A stretch of 64,000 nt of DNA from Verrucomicrobiaceae bacterium UBA1938 (GTDB taxonomy: Bacteria; Verrucomicrobiota; Verrucomicrobiia; Verrucomicrobiales; Verrucomicrobiaceae): assembly GCA_002336895.1 (NCBI GenBank), contig DDFC01000010.1, positions 416,242 through 480,241 of the forward strand, in the 5' to 3' direction. Shown one piece after another: positions 9,486 through 18,196 of the stretch (position 1 is its first letter; each line of letters opens with the position of its first letter). Made by a program: the position numbers and the translations under genes. Below the pieces are notes generated by a model. The model was not told where the DNA came from. It made no database searches and saw nothing but the letters and a program-made list of their open reading frames with translations.

Positions 9486-9660
9486 TGGAGACCTTTCCTT
9501 GTATCCTGATCGCTCCGAGGAAGATTCTGTGGATGTATTGCAGGGAGTGCTTTCCCAAATTGCTCGCAAACATGGCTTACAAATGGCGGGGGATTATAAA
9601 GAAATGCTTTTTTACGACGAGGTTGTTCTAACTCCGAGAGACTACGTCGATTCACAATAA
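9388..9660 (+). CDS. Small partner protein B of the peptidase-like cassette (putative immunity)
   Basis: 90 residues beginning M-I-M-Q-L-L-K-D-G, paralogous to the ORF at 6899 along the whole length up to the variable C-terminal 15 residues. An in-frame TTG at 9379 is less likely than this ATG, which aligns with the other copies. It overlaps the read-through end of the upstream truncated cassette. It differs from copy A at many positions while keeping the Y-D-G-D-L-S-L-Y-P motif, as expected if each partner matches its own variable peptidase-like domain (inference). Confidence 0.65.
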   Translation: MIMQLLKDGSPVFTARSAHTKNNSGHDLPVTYDGDLSLYPDRSEEDSVDVLQGVLSQIARKHGLQMAGDYKEMLFYDEVVLTPRDYVDSQ

Positions 9661-9754
9661 TACATGCTCAGTCGGGATATAAAAAATTAAATAAGATGAT
9701 CTGCATGAATTGAACTCGGTTAAGCGGCGGCTCTAAAGTGGTCACGGGGAAACC

Positions 9755-9943
9755 GGGGGAAGGGTGCAAAAAATTGACAGATTGAAACAGCAATCCTTTT
9801 TGATGAATCATTCCAAATGGAAAAAACGGGGTGATCAAAGACGGATGCAGAGTGTGTCACGTAGTAGCGGTTCCTCATTGATGCGACAAACTGATTCAGG
9901 CAAAGGAGTGTGATTATTTGTCAAGTATTTGCACCCTGACCCC
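9755..9943. mobile_element. MITE-like element, copy 2 (189 bp)
   Basis: Same element as at 7843, with inverted-repeat ends (left GGGGGAAGGGTGCAAA, right complement of GGGGTCAGGGTGCAAA). It lies in place of the peptidase-like domain that should precede partner C: the 36 bp between its right end and the ATG at 9980 resemble only the tail of that domain. Copies 1 and 2 are in direct orientation and flank one complete domain-plus-partner unit (8031-9754). Confidence 0.8.
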
Positions 9944-9979
9944 ATTCCTATCTTTAATAAAAATCCAAAACGTTGATTT

Positions 9980-10243
9980 ATGATCATGCAATTGCTCAGA
10001 GGTGAGATTCCCGTCCTAACCGTCACAAGTAAACACACAATAAACGATGCAGGACATTTTTTCCCTATTGCTTATGAAGGGGATTTGTCTTTGTTCCCAG
10101 ACGCATGGGATGAAGGCTCTGTGGACTTATTGGAAGGCGTGTTAAGCAGAATTGCTCGTGAAAATGGTTTAAAACTAGATGGAGATTACCATCATATGAT
10201 CAACAACATCGAACTTGGGTGGAATGAAAATGATCATCTTTAA
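9980..10243 (+). CDS. Orphan partner protein C (putative immunity)
   Basis: 87 residues beginning M-I-M-Q-L-L-R-G-E, paralogous to the ORFs at 6899 and 9388 with the same Y-E-G-D-L-S-L-F-P core. No peptidase-like domain remains upstream, because MITE copy 2 ends 36 bp before the start. The gene is intact, so it may be an orphan immunity gene kept after loss of its toxin module, as seen in polymorphic toxin loci. AT-richer than its neighbours. Confidence 0.65.
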   Translation: MIMQLLRGEIPVLTVTSKHTINDAGHFFPIAYEGDLSLFPDAWDEGSVDLLEGVLSRIARENGLKLDGDYHHMINNIELGWNENDHL

Positions 10244-10386
10244 CAGATAAGCCCTGAAGAGGGGCCTGAGTGCACCGAGACAGAACACGTGGAAGCTGGA
10301 GCAGGAAATGACGTGAGAGGCCGTCAGGCAGCAGACTTTTCACGAAAAAACTCTACAACGATCGGGCATTGAGAAAGCCCAGGTGA

Positions 10387-11769
10387 GGCAAACGTGGCCA
10401 GGCGCAGAGCGGCATCATCAATGGGTTCAAGCGCGGTCTTGGTCTCAGCGGGCTGGCCGAGCCCACGCGCACTCTGCCGGATGGCACCCTCATGCCCAAT
10501 CCACAGCTCGGCGAGGACCGCGCCAAGTTTGATGCGGCGATCGATGCCGCGCAGGCCAGTCCCGAGGCGAAGGCCAAAGCCAAGGAGCTCTGGGGCCAGT
10601 ACCATGACAACTACCTCACGGGCGTGCGCTCCACGCTGGAGACCATGGAGACCCTGCCGGGTGTGGAAAACTACATGGGCTGGCGCGAGCGCATGCAGAA
10701 GAACAGCAGCTTCAACCACCTCTCCGAAAATGAGAAGGCGGAAAGGTACATGGAGGAGCAGAAGGGGCGCAGCGGCTTTGTGAAGCTGCTGGACACCGTG
10801 GGCAGCAATCTGATTGCGGGCTCGCACGATCTTGTGGCGGGCATCGCAGGCACGGCGGGGCTGCTCACCGGCAGCCAGACGCTCTCAGACTATGCGGCGG
10901 AGAAAGCCGGAGAGGCAAACCGCAGCACCGCAGCGCTGCAGTACACGGGCAGCGACGGGCTGCTGCACAACATCGTGGGCGGCCTGGCGCGAGCGGCACC
11001 GGGACTGGCCGCCGCAGGAGCCACAGGCGGCACGGTAGGAGGTGGCGCTGTGGCCTTTGTGCAGGGCGCGGGCAGCACATATACGGACCTTTACCAGCAT
11101 GGCATCGACCAGGGCCTGAAGCCTGAGGAGGCGCACCGTGCGGCTGCGGGCACGGCCATCGCCTCGGGGGCGGTGAGCGCGGCGCTGGGCAAGATCATGC
11201 CCGGCGGGGCGCAGGCGCTGAACAATCCGGCGACGCGGGAGGCGGCGAAGAGGAGCTTTGGCACGGTGCTCAAATCCGCGCTCAAGGGCGCGGCGGAGGA
11301 GATCCCGCAGGAGGTGATCGACGGCGGGTTCAACCACATCGCCACGGAGATGAGCAAGGGGAAGAGCTTCAACGAGGCAGCGACGAGCTACGCGGAGCAG
11401 TTTCCGCAGAGCGCGCTGACGGCGGCGCTGCTGGGCGGGGGAGTGCAGGCTGCGGGGGATCAGCGCACGGGTGGTCAGCAGGGCGGTGCAGGCAAGCCGC
11501 CTGCGACTACCAGAAAAAACCAGAGGAGAGCATTAATAATGCTTGCGCATGGCGGGCTGGGCCCAAGAGATTGTACATGTCCTTTCTATTTGCCACATCC
11601 CATCTTCCCGCCGTCCGAACCCAACGCCCTGAGACTGATGAGGAGGAGGGGCAGAGCATGGAGGCGATGCCACGCAGCGGCGGGGTGCGGGCGAGCAGCC
11701 ATCTGCCACCGCCTGCGCAGCATCCGTGGAATGCTCCAGGAGCTGTGCCCAGATGGACTGATCATGTGA
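10387..11769 (+). pseudogene. Orphan common module of the polyvalent protein, C-terminus lost
   Basis: Coding-like sequence starts after a TGA at 10384 (first ATG 10492) and reads L-P-D-G, a helical region, then the common module: Gly/Ala-rich possible membrane-inserting stretch, G-A-G-S-T-Y-T-D, KIMPGGAQALNNPATRE and S-A-L-T-A-A-L-L-G-G-G. It is strongly similar to residues 60-330 of the 3526 gene and to the protein at the window start. Homology stops after G-K-P-P-A at 11506, exactly at a TACCA repeat. The remaining about 85 residues run over the leader gene in another frame and look meaningless. The upstream about 60 bp are a remnant of the linker seen at 5560. Probably a donor or scar of cassette recombination. 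Confidence 0.6.
11508..11522 (+). repeat. TACCA-N5-TACCA repeat, site 6 (one mismatch)
   Basis: TACCA-GAAAA-AACCA. It marks the last base of homology in the orphan common module and lies exactly 54 bp before the ATG of the leader-type effector at 11577, the same distance as site 11 to the second effector. Confidence 0.65.
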
Positions 11770-12275
11770 GGCCGGAGCCCTTTGGGCCGGGGTCGAGGTA
11801 TGTCCCAGAGGACAAGCCGGGCGATGGTCTCGGCGAGCAGGGCCGGAGGATGCAGGAGGGGGGGAAACTGAACTGGGAAAATGTTTTGCGCCCGAAGCCG
11901 CATCCCGACCTCCCGGAAAACTGGCGCGAGCTGTTGTACCCACACTGGAAGCCGAAGCTGCCCGGCCAGGAAGGGGGAGGCCATGAGGATGAAGAACATC
12001 CGATGAGCCCTGTGTCTCCATATGGGCCTGATGCGACGCCGGGCAATGGCCACCCTGGGGGGAGGCCAAGAATTCCCTCTCAAGCACCCGGGCTGGAATG
12101 GCCGCCGAAGCATGTGCCGAACCCCAATTTTCCGAATCTGTTTCGCCCTGACCGCAACCCCAGCCCTGACCACAGACCGGGCTTCTTTCCGGGGTGGCAT
12201 CCCGGAGGATCTGTGAAATGGGATCCGGAGCGTGAGCCGCCGGGAGGTGACTCGAGGCCGCATTACATCAATTGA
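11577..12275 (+). CDS. Leader-type protein 1: conserved N-terminal leader, Pro/Gly-rich C-terminus
   Basis: 232 residues. The first about 45 residues, from MSFLFATSHLPA to EAMPRSGGVRASSHL, are nearly the same as the start of the protein encoded at 60943-61974, and the 54 bp upstream of both ATGs are also related. The remaining about 185 residues are unrelated to the second protein: Pro-, Gly-, Trp- and His-rich with little predicted order (L-R-P-K-P-H-P-D-L-P-E-N-W-R-E-L-L-Y-P-H-W). No classical signal peptide. A shared leader joined to different C-termini suggests a targeting or packaging module carrying different effectors; this is inference. The ATG is preferred to the TTG two codons earlier because it is conserved in both copies. 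Confidence 0.65.
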   Translation: MSFLFATSHLPAVRTQRPETDEEEGQSMEAMPRSGGVRASSHLPPPAQHPWNAPGAVPRWTDHVRPEPFGPGSRYVPEDKPGDGLGEQGRRMQEGGKLNWENVLRPKPHPDLPENWRELLYPHWKPKLPGQEGGGHEDEEHPMSPVSPYGPDATPGNGHPGGRPRIPSQAPGLEWPPKHVPNPNFPNLFRPDRNPSPDHRPGFFPGWHPGGSVKWDPEREPPGGDSRPHYIN

Positions 12276-12325
12276 TGTTTATGATGGCGGGGCTGCGCGG
12301 CAGGGAGGGGGGATGGCGGTGCGCG

Positions 12326-12871
12326 TTACTTGGCACCGGCTGTCTCGCGGGCCTCGTCGAGTATTTGACGACGCAGACGCTCGCGGAGGTCGTTGAGGTG
12401 GAGGAGTCTTGAGTTTTGCTGTTCGACGCGCTTCAAATGACTGGTGGCTTCTTCATCGGGAAGCAGCTGGTCGTTGAACTCAAGCTGCGCCTGGCAGATC
12501 TCACCCGAGACTTTTTCAAAGGCCCGCAGAATGATGGTGCGCTCGATCCGTGTCATCAGCACCTTGATGTCCGTGGTGGACACTGCTTCGAGGCTGACGA
12601 GGCCCGTGTCGGCGGGGAGTCCGGTCATCGAGGTTTGCAGTTCGACGCGGCCATCTTTGAGAATCGTGGGGGTGACGGTGTATTGGTTTCCATTGATGTG
12701 GAGGATGGCTTGTCTGCCGCTTTCCACCGTGATCTTTGGGAGGGCATGTGTGTTTGCTTCCTGCGCCTCGAGGGGCGGGGTGGCAGAGGTCTGGGCGCAC
12801 AGCCTCGGTGAGGCTGCGGCGGTGAAGATGAGGGCGAGGGAGGCGAGGGTGGTCTGTATGCGATGTTTCAT
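12326..12871 (-). CDS. Secreted protein with coiled-coil tail, function unknown
   Basis: 181 residues with a clear signal peptide (MKHRIQTTLASLALIFTAAA, cleavage near C-A-Q). A central strand-rich part (K-I-T-V-E-S-G-R-Q-A then V-T-P-T-I-L-K-D-G-R) faintly recalls secretin-type beta segments, but I cannot assign a family. The C-terminal about 60 residues are charged and helical. The frame stays open upstream to 13504, but that part overlaps the kinase gene antisense, so the start at 12871 with its signal peptide is chosen. It follows the kinase gene at 154 bp in the same direction and may be co-transcribed with it. Confidence 0.65.
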   Translation of the reverse strand: MKHRIQTTLASLALIFTAAASPRLCAQTSATPPLEAQEANTHALPKITVESGRQAILHINGNQYTVTPTILKDGRVELQTSMTGLPADTGLVSLEAVSTTDIKVLMTRIERTIILRAFEKVSGEICQAQLEFNDQLLPDEEATSHLKRVEQQNSRLLHLNDLRERLRRQILDEARETAGAK

Positions 12872-13025
12872 GATGTTTGCTTTTGGGTTTGGGGTTGTGG
12901 GCCAGGTGGTTGGTTGCGGGGAAAGGTGACTGGTGCGTGCTCTGGTTGCCGTGAGCCATTGACATGGTTTTTGGTTCATCGCTTCCATGAGCTGCGGGTG
13001 GGTGTGACGGGGGGGCTTCGCGCTG

Positions 13026-16000
13026 TCATCGGGCAGGGGCATGCGCAGTGACGCCGCCGTTTTTTCCCGGAGGCTGCCACTGGTCGTGGCCCTGCCAGTG
13101 CTCGCGCATGGCGTGGTTGTAGGCGGCGGCCTCGGCCTGAAAGACTGAGCTGAGGATGGAGCCTGCCACGCGCTGGAGGCGGTAGCCGGTCTGCTCATCG
13201 CGCTCCGTGCCCGTCTCCGGGATGAGAAGGCCATAGACGAGGATGCGCCGGATGCCCGCCTGGATGTCGCGGGCGGCCTCGGCAATGCCGAGCTGCTGAG
13301 CCGTGGCGATGGCGGCGGGGCTGTTGTCTGTGCTGCTGATGGAGGTGGTGAGCGGCGATGCGGCGGGATCGGGGCTCCTGGGTGCTGTGCCGCTGGAGGT
13401 GGCTGCCGGGGGAATGATGGACTGCGCGGAGCTCTGGGCACGTGCATCCAGGAGGCGGCTGAGCTCGAGATCGGCTTTCGTTTTGTGCTGAATGGCGCGT
13501 TCATGCTCCATGGCGCTCACTCTGGCATGGCGGAAGAGAGCCTCGGTCATCTCCAGAAGCCTGCCTGCCGTCTCGGCGTTCACTTGGGCCCGCTTCAGCG
13601 GGTCGTCACCTGCTTGTGCCAGGGCAAGGTCTCCCTCGGCCTCGACGACAACGGTCTTTGGCGCGAGGGCGCTGCGCCAGAGATGCTGGGCCCGATCCAG
13701 CTTTTCCCGCGCCAGGCGGGTGGCCTCGTTTTCAATGGTGGAGGCGCTGTCGTCATAGGCCTCGCGATACGGCCTGCCGAAGATGGCGAGCAGCCGGTCG
13801 AGCACGGCGGTGTTGGCGCGGTTGATTTCAGGGCCTGCGGCGAGCTTGTCGCGCGCGGTTTGCAGTGCGTCCTTGTCCTGGCGGAGGAAGGCGGAGGTGC
13901 CTTCGAGGTATTCGTTCCAGAGCAGGCCGCCCGTTGCGGGCTGCGGATGACGGGCGGCGGCGATGGCTTTCAAGGCGGCAGCGCTGTCGCCGGCCAGGGC
14001 GTGGCATTGCGCGGCGTGGAAGCGGAGAGCGGCGCCGTTGATGGCTTCCGCACCGAGGCTCAGTTCAGGATGCAAGGCGAGGTAGCGCTCGATCAGATGC
14101 GCTGCTTCCGTGATGCGTCCTGCATCCGCCAGAGCGCGCCAGTACCGGCCCTTTGTCTGGTCAAACTGCCACCAGGCGAGGGAGCTCAGTTCGTCATCGC
14201 TGAAGTCGAGAGCGGCCTTTGGCTGTGCGGTGGTGGCGGCATCCGCAGCGCCCGGTGCCCCCGCTTTTTCAGGAGGCACAAGCATCTTGTAGCGAAGCCT
14301 GATGCGATGAGAGTCGTCCGTGAAGCCGATGATCTGCAGCAGGCCGATCCTGTCATCCCGAGTCTGGAAGAGCACGGCTTTCGGGCTGCCATCCTGATCC
14401 AGCTCCTGCTGCACGAAGACCACACAGGGCGGCGAGGCATGCGCGGAGGCATGACGACGCAGATCCGTTTCGGCGGCGATGCGCGCGACCTCCTGGCTGC
14501 TTGTTTTGAAGAAGGGAAAGCCGGTGACGGCGATGCCGCCATTGAAAAGTGCGAGGGTGATCCGAGGATCGGTGTTGATGAGCAGCAAGTCGGCTTTTGT
14601 GTCTGCGGCCCAGCGGCGAAGCCTGCTCTCCGACTCCGGGATGTTCACGCCTGCGATAAAGTAGTCTTTGACCGCTGAGCGAACCTTTTCAGGCACGGCC
14701 ACAAAATATCCCGAAGCAAGGTTCAGGGCGCAGGTCTCCGCATGGTCGTCCGGGAGGCTGATGTCCCGCTCAACGACCGGGCTGAAGGACACGGCTTTTT
14801 TTTCCGCCTCCGTGGAGTGCCGCCCACTCTGCTGAGCGCGTGAGGCGAAGAAGACCACCGTGGGTGTCAGAACGAGTAGAGCGCCGATGATGAGCAGGGC
14901 GGATAAAAGAATGATGCCAATGCGTGATGCGGTCTTTCCAGCCCGATGAGGTGCGCGGAGACCCATGGCGCTGACTGCAGACATGTCACGGGTCGCCTCT
15001 GCGTCTTGTTCGCGCCTTTGTCGCCACAGAATCATCCAGCCAGCCGCAGCGAGGGCCAGAACCACCGCGAGGATCAGCCGCTCGATCCTGCCGAGGGCGG
15101 CCCAGGGGTGATGCAGAGTCTGCGTGCTCCACAGCCCAAGCACCAAGACTGCAAAACTGCCTGCTGCCAGCCACCGCCGGCCGATGCGTGAAGGCGGAGG
15201 CTTGGACGAGTCTTGTCTCAAGTGCTCCACCTGGGTGCGAAACTCCGCGGCTGTGGCAAAGCGCAGCTCGGGGGTCCTCTCCAGGGCACGGAGCACGATC
15301 TCGTCGATGCGGATGTCCACCTGCATACGCTTTGAGGGCGGGGTGATGTTTTCCTTTGGGCGCTCTCCGGTGAGCATCTCGTAGAGCACGACGCCGAGGC
15401 TGTAGATGTCTGCGCGGTGGTCGGCGGCGCCGCCCGCCTGCTCTGGTGCGGCGTAGCCGGGGGTGCCGAGCGGAAGTGAGGCGGACACACCTGGCTGAGC
15501 ATCGCCGGCACAGGCATGGGGGTCTGAGTCATGATGGATGATCCTGGCGATGCCGAAGTCCGCGATCTTTATGACACCGCTTTTGTCGATGAGCAGGTTC
15601 TCGGGCTTGATGTCGCGGTGCACGATGCCGTGGTCGTGCGCGCACTGCAGCGCATCGCACACGGGCGGGACGATGCTGAGGGCCTCCTGTGGTGTGAGGC
15701 GCTTTGTCTGCAGGAGCTGGCGGAGGTTTACACCGTCCACGAACTCCATGAGCAGGTAGTAAAATCCGCCCGCCTGGCCGAAGTCATGCACCGAGACGAT
15801 GTGGGGATGGCTCAGCGCGGCGAGAGCCTGCGCCTCTTTTTCAAAGCGTGCGGCAAAGAGCGGGTCGTCCTTGCGCTCGGGGGCGAGCAGCTTCAGGGCG
15901 ACGAGCCGGTTCAGCGATTTTTGCCGTGCCTTGTACACGACGCCCATGCCGCCGCGGCCGAGGCATTCGAGGATTTCGAGCTGTGGAAAATGCCGTGCAA

Positions 16001-16175
16001 GCTCCGCAGGCGCGGGCGTAGGGGCTGCATCTGCGGCATCGGCCGGCTGGGTGGGCTGCATGGCGGCGGCCATGAGGCATGCGGGGCAGCAGCCGCTCAC
16101 GGCGTCTGCAGGCAGCACTTCCCCACAGAGCGGGCACTTTGATGCAGGTGAAGAATGAGGAGCCATGCCATCCAT
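13026..16175 (-). CDS. Membrane Ser/Thr protein kinase (Pkn type) with N-terminal zinc ribbon
   Basis: 1049 residues. N-terminal zinc ribbon (CPLC at 14-17, CPAC at 30-33), then a full Hanks-type kinase domain, about 65-320: glycine loop GRGGMGVVY, VALK lysine, HRDIKPEN catalytic loop, DFG, and an activation segment ending G-T-P-G-Y-A-A-P-E. Hydrophobic segments at about 330, 360 and 420 suggest membrane insertion. The C-terminal about 600 residues include an alpha/beta region and a helical TPR-like region of unknown ligand. An ECF sigma gene ends 33 bp upstream in the same direction, a kinase/sigma pairing common in Planctomycetes and Verrucomicrobia, suggesting the kinase modulates sigma activity (inference). 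Confidence 0.9.
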   Translation of the reverse strand: MDGMAPHSSPASKCPLCGEVLPADAVSGCCPACLMAAAMQPTQPADAADAAPTPAPAELARHFPQLEILECLGRGGMGVVYKARQKSLNRLVALKLLAPERKDDPLFAARFEKEAQALAALSHPHIVSVHDFGQAGGFYYLLMEFVDGVNLRQLLQTKRLTPQEALSIVPPVCDALQCAHDHGIVHRDIKPENLLIDKSGVIKIADFGIARIIHHDSDPHACAGDAQPGVSASLPLGTPGYAAPEQAGGAADHRADIYSLGVVLYEMLTGERPKENITPPSKRMQVDIRIDEIVLRALERTPELRFATAAEFRTQVEHLRQDSSKPPPSRIGRRWLAAGSFAVLVLGLWSTQTLHHPWAALGRIERLILAVVLALAAAGWMILWRQRREQDAEATRDMSAVSAMGLRAPHRAGKTASRIGIILLSALLIIGALLVLTPTVVFFASRAQQSGRHSTEAEKKAVSFSPVVERDISLPDDHAETCALNLASGYFVAVPEKVRSAVKDYFIAGVNIPESESRLRRWAADTKADLLLINTDPRITLALFNGGIAVTGFPFFKTSSQEVARIAAETDLRRHASAHASPPCVVFVQQELDQDGSPKAVLFQTRDDRIGLLQIIGFTDDSHRIRLRYKMLVPPEKAGAPGAADAATTAQPKAALDFSDDELSSLAWWQFDQTKGRYWRALADAGRITEAAHLIERYLALHPELSLGAEAINGAALRFHAAQCHALAGDSAAALKAIAAARHPQPATGGLLWNEYLEGTSAFLRQDKDALQTARDKLAAGPEINRANTAVLDRLLAIFGRPYREAYDDSASTIENEATRLAREKLDRAQHLWRSALAPKTVVVEAEGDLALAQAGDDPLKRAQVNAETAGRLLEMTEALFRHARVSAMEHERAIQHKTKADLELSRLLDARAQSSAQSIIPPAATSSGTAPRSPDPAASPLTTSISSTDNSPAAIATAQQLGIAEAARDIQAGIRRILVYGLLIPETGTERDEQTGYRLQRVAGSILSSVFQAEAAAYNHAMREHWQGHDQWQPPGKNGGVTAHAPAR

Positions 16176-16208
16176 GCCGTGCGGCGCGAAAAAGGTTGTG
16201 AAAAAAGT

Positions 16209-16934
16209 TCAGGTTCCCAGCGCGACAAAGAGGGCGTGCATCTCGTCCTCCACGGTGGCGGTGTCTTTCAAAGTGCTGGCGACCTCCGCCTTTACGCACT
16301 GGCGGAAGCGTGAGCGCAGCCGATGCACCAGCGACTTCATTGCCTGCGCGCTCAGGCCCAGCTTTGCAGCGGTGGCGGCCTGGTCGCCATAGCCTGACTC
16401 GCCCATGAGCCACGGGCGGAGGTGCTCCACGAGATCCGGCCTGCCCTGCATCCTGCTTTCCGCCTCCAGAGCCGACATCGCACGCGCCAGCACCGTGATG
16501 GCCCACTGGCGGTCAAAGACAGCCTCGGGTGTGGCACCTTTGGGGTCTGCCACCTGCAGCGACTCGGTGTCCAGCGACAAGGCGTGCACGCCGCCGCCGC
16601 GCTTCTGCCGCGTGCCCGCCTCGTGCTGGTGGGCGGCGAAATGCCTCACCGCCCCGAGCAGGTAAAAGCGAAAGCGCCCGCGCTCCGGCTCCGCGCCGGT
16701 GATTTTTCCACCGGCGAGCACTTCCGCAAAGAAGGCATGACTCATCTCCCGCGCTGCATCGGCATCCCGCAGCACACTGCGCAGATAGGCGACCACGGGC
16801 TCATAATAGGCATCGCAAAGATCTGCGAGCGCCCGGCGGCCGTCTTCGGAGTCCGCCTTTGCCAGGCACACACGCGTCCACTGCGTCGTGTGAAACGGCG
16901 CGGCGTGCAGATGCTGAGTGGCCTTCATGGACAT
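16209..16934 (-). CDS. ECF-type RNA polymerase sigma factor
   Basis: 241 residues from the ATG at 16934. It begins with a helix carrying T-T-Q-W-T-R-V, then a sigma region 2-like segment (A-L-A-D-L-C-D-A-Y-Y-E-P-V-V-A-Y-L-R, followed by E-M-S-H-A-F-F-A-E-V-L) and a C-terminal region 4 helix-turn-helix (A-A-K-L-G-L-S-A-Q-A-M-K-S-L-V-H-R-L). This is the sigma subfamily usually encoded beside Ser/Thr kinases. The open frame extends upstream to 17183, but that part is not family-like and lacks a better start. Likely first gene of a sigma-kinase-secreted protein operon with its promoter in 16935-17088. Confidence 0.85.
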   Translation of the reverse strand: MSMKATQHLHAAPFHTTQWTRVCLAKADSEDGRRALADLCDAYYEPVVAYLRSVLRDADAAREMSHAFFAEVLAGGKITGAEPERGRFRFYLLGAVRHFAAHQHEAGTRQKRGGGVHALSLDTESLQVADPKGATPEAVFDRQWAITVLARAMSALEAESRMQGRPDLVEHLRPWLMGESGYGDQAATAAKLGLSAQAMKSLVHRLRSRFRQCVKAEVASTLKDTATVEDEMHALFVALGT

Positions 16935-17088
16935 GCGCAGGCAGTCATGCTGCCACAGATGGATGACGTTTTGCAGGGGAAAGGTTGCGTTTTTTTCGAA
17001 GACCGTGCGAGAGGCCGGGGCCAGGGCATTCTCGCGTCTTGCGCTGCCGGGCCGTTTGCATCCGGCCGCTATTTTCCCGGGGCTGCCG

Positions 17089-18027
17089 CTACTGCGGCTT
17101 TGCAGCGGGGATGATGCCCTGCTGCGCGGACCACCGGAGGGCGGCGGCTTTCCACTGCTCCCAGAGCGGGCCTTTGCAGCCATTGAGCCCGTGGCCGCCG
17201 CCGGGCAGCTCCAGCAGCTCCACAGGGCGCTGATGCATCTTCATGGCCTGCACAAACTGGCGGCTGTTTTCGATGGGCACGGGTTTGTCGTCCACAGCGT
17301 GCGCGAGGAAGACGGGCGGTGTCTCTGCGGTGACGCGCTGCTCATTGGAGTAAAGGCTGACGAGGTCTGCGGGCGGGGCATCCCCCAGCAGCTCTTTGCG
17401 CGAGCCCGTGTGCGTGTACGGGCCCATGGTGACGACGGGATAGACAAGCCACGCAAAGCTGGGGCGGCAGCTCTGGCGCTCCACGGGGTCGGCGGCATCG
17501 GCGTGGCCTGCGTCAAAATGCGTGGTGGCGGTGGAGGCCACGTGCCCGCCTGCGGAAAAGCCGAGGATGCCGATGCGCTGCGGGTCAAGATACCAGCGTG
17601 TGGCATTCGCACGTGTCAGGCGCATGGCGCGCTGGGCATCCAGCAGCGGTACGGCGTGGCGCAGGCGTGGCAGGCGGTACTCGAGGATGATGCAGGCGAT
17701 GCCGTTTTTATTGAGCCATTCGGCAATGGGGTAGCCCTCCCGCGATGTCACATGGCGGATGTAGCCGCCGCCTGGGCAGAGCACGATGGCGGAGCCGTTT
17801 CCTTTTCCTGCAGGCGGCAGGAAGACCTGGAGCTGCAGGGGGCTGTCTTCAAAGGTGCCGTCGCCATTGGGGGCATTGCCTGGCCAGAGGGGGAGGCGCT
17901 CGGTGGGGGCGGGCGGGGGAGCGACGTCGGTGGCTGCTGGCGCGGGTGCTGCGGGCTTGGGGGCATCTGCCGACATGACGTGGCTGAGGGCGATGAGCAG
18001 GAGGGCGGTGAGTGCGCGGAGGTGCAT
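17089..18027 (-). CDS. Secreted alpha/beta-hydrolase (esterase, BD-FAE/acetylxylan-esterase type)
   Basis: 312 residues with a signal peptide (MHLRALTALLLIALSHVMSA). The hydrolase core shows an oxyanion-type C-P-G-G-G-Y, the nucleophile elbow GFSAGG (Ser), an acidic residue in A-V-D-D-K-P-V and the catalytic His in G-G-G-H-G-L-N. This matches carbohydrate-esterase-like hydrolases, which remove acyl groups from plant or algal polysaccharides outside the cytoplasm. The start at 18027 is chosen for its signal peptide; the frame is open further upstream. A second family member lies at 28666. Confidence 0.85.
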   Translation of the reverse strand: MHLRALTALLLIALSHVMSADAPKPAAPAPAATDVAPPPAPTERLPLWPGNAPNGDGTFEDSPLQLQVFLPPAGKGNGSAIVLCPGGGYIRHVTSREGYPIAEWLNKNGIACIILEYRLPRLRHAVPLLDAQRAMRLTRANATRWYLDPQRIGILGFSAGGHVASTATTHFDAGHADAADPVERQSCRPSFAWLVYPVVTMGPYTHTGSRKELLGDAPPADLVSLYSNEQRVTAETPPVFLAHAVDDKPVPIENSRQFVQAMKMHQRPVELLELPGGGHGLNGCKGPLWEQWKAAALRWSAQQGIIPAAKPQ

Positions 18028-18196
18028 GAGCGGCGGCGGGGTGAGTGAGAGAGTACGTGCGCGTGGTGGGGGATCGCGCAGGGTTTGCCTTTCAGACGAA
18101 GGTCCCTGAAAAGTGTGGTGACAAAAATACGGATGGAAGGCACACGGTGGGAAAAGGGTGGTGGGGTGAGGCGCGTTTTGTGGAGGCCGTCCTGTC

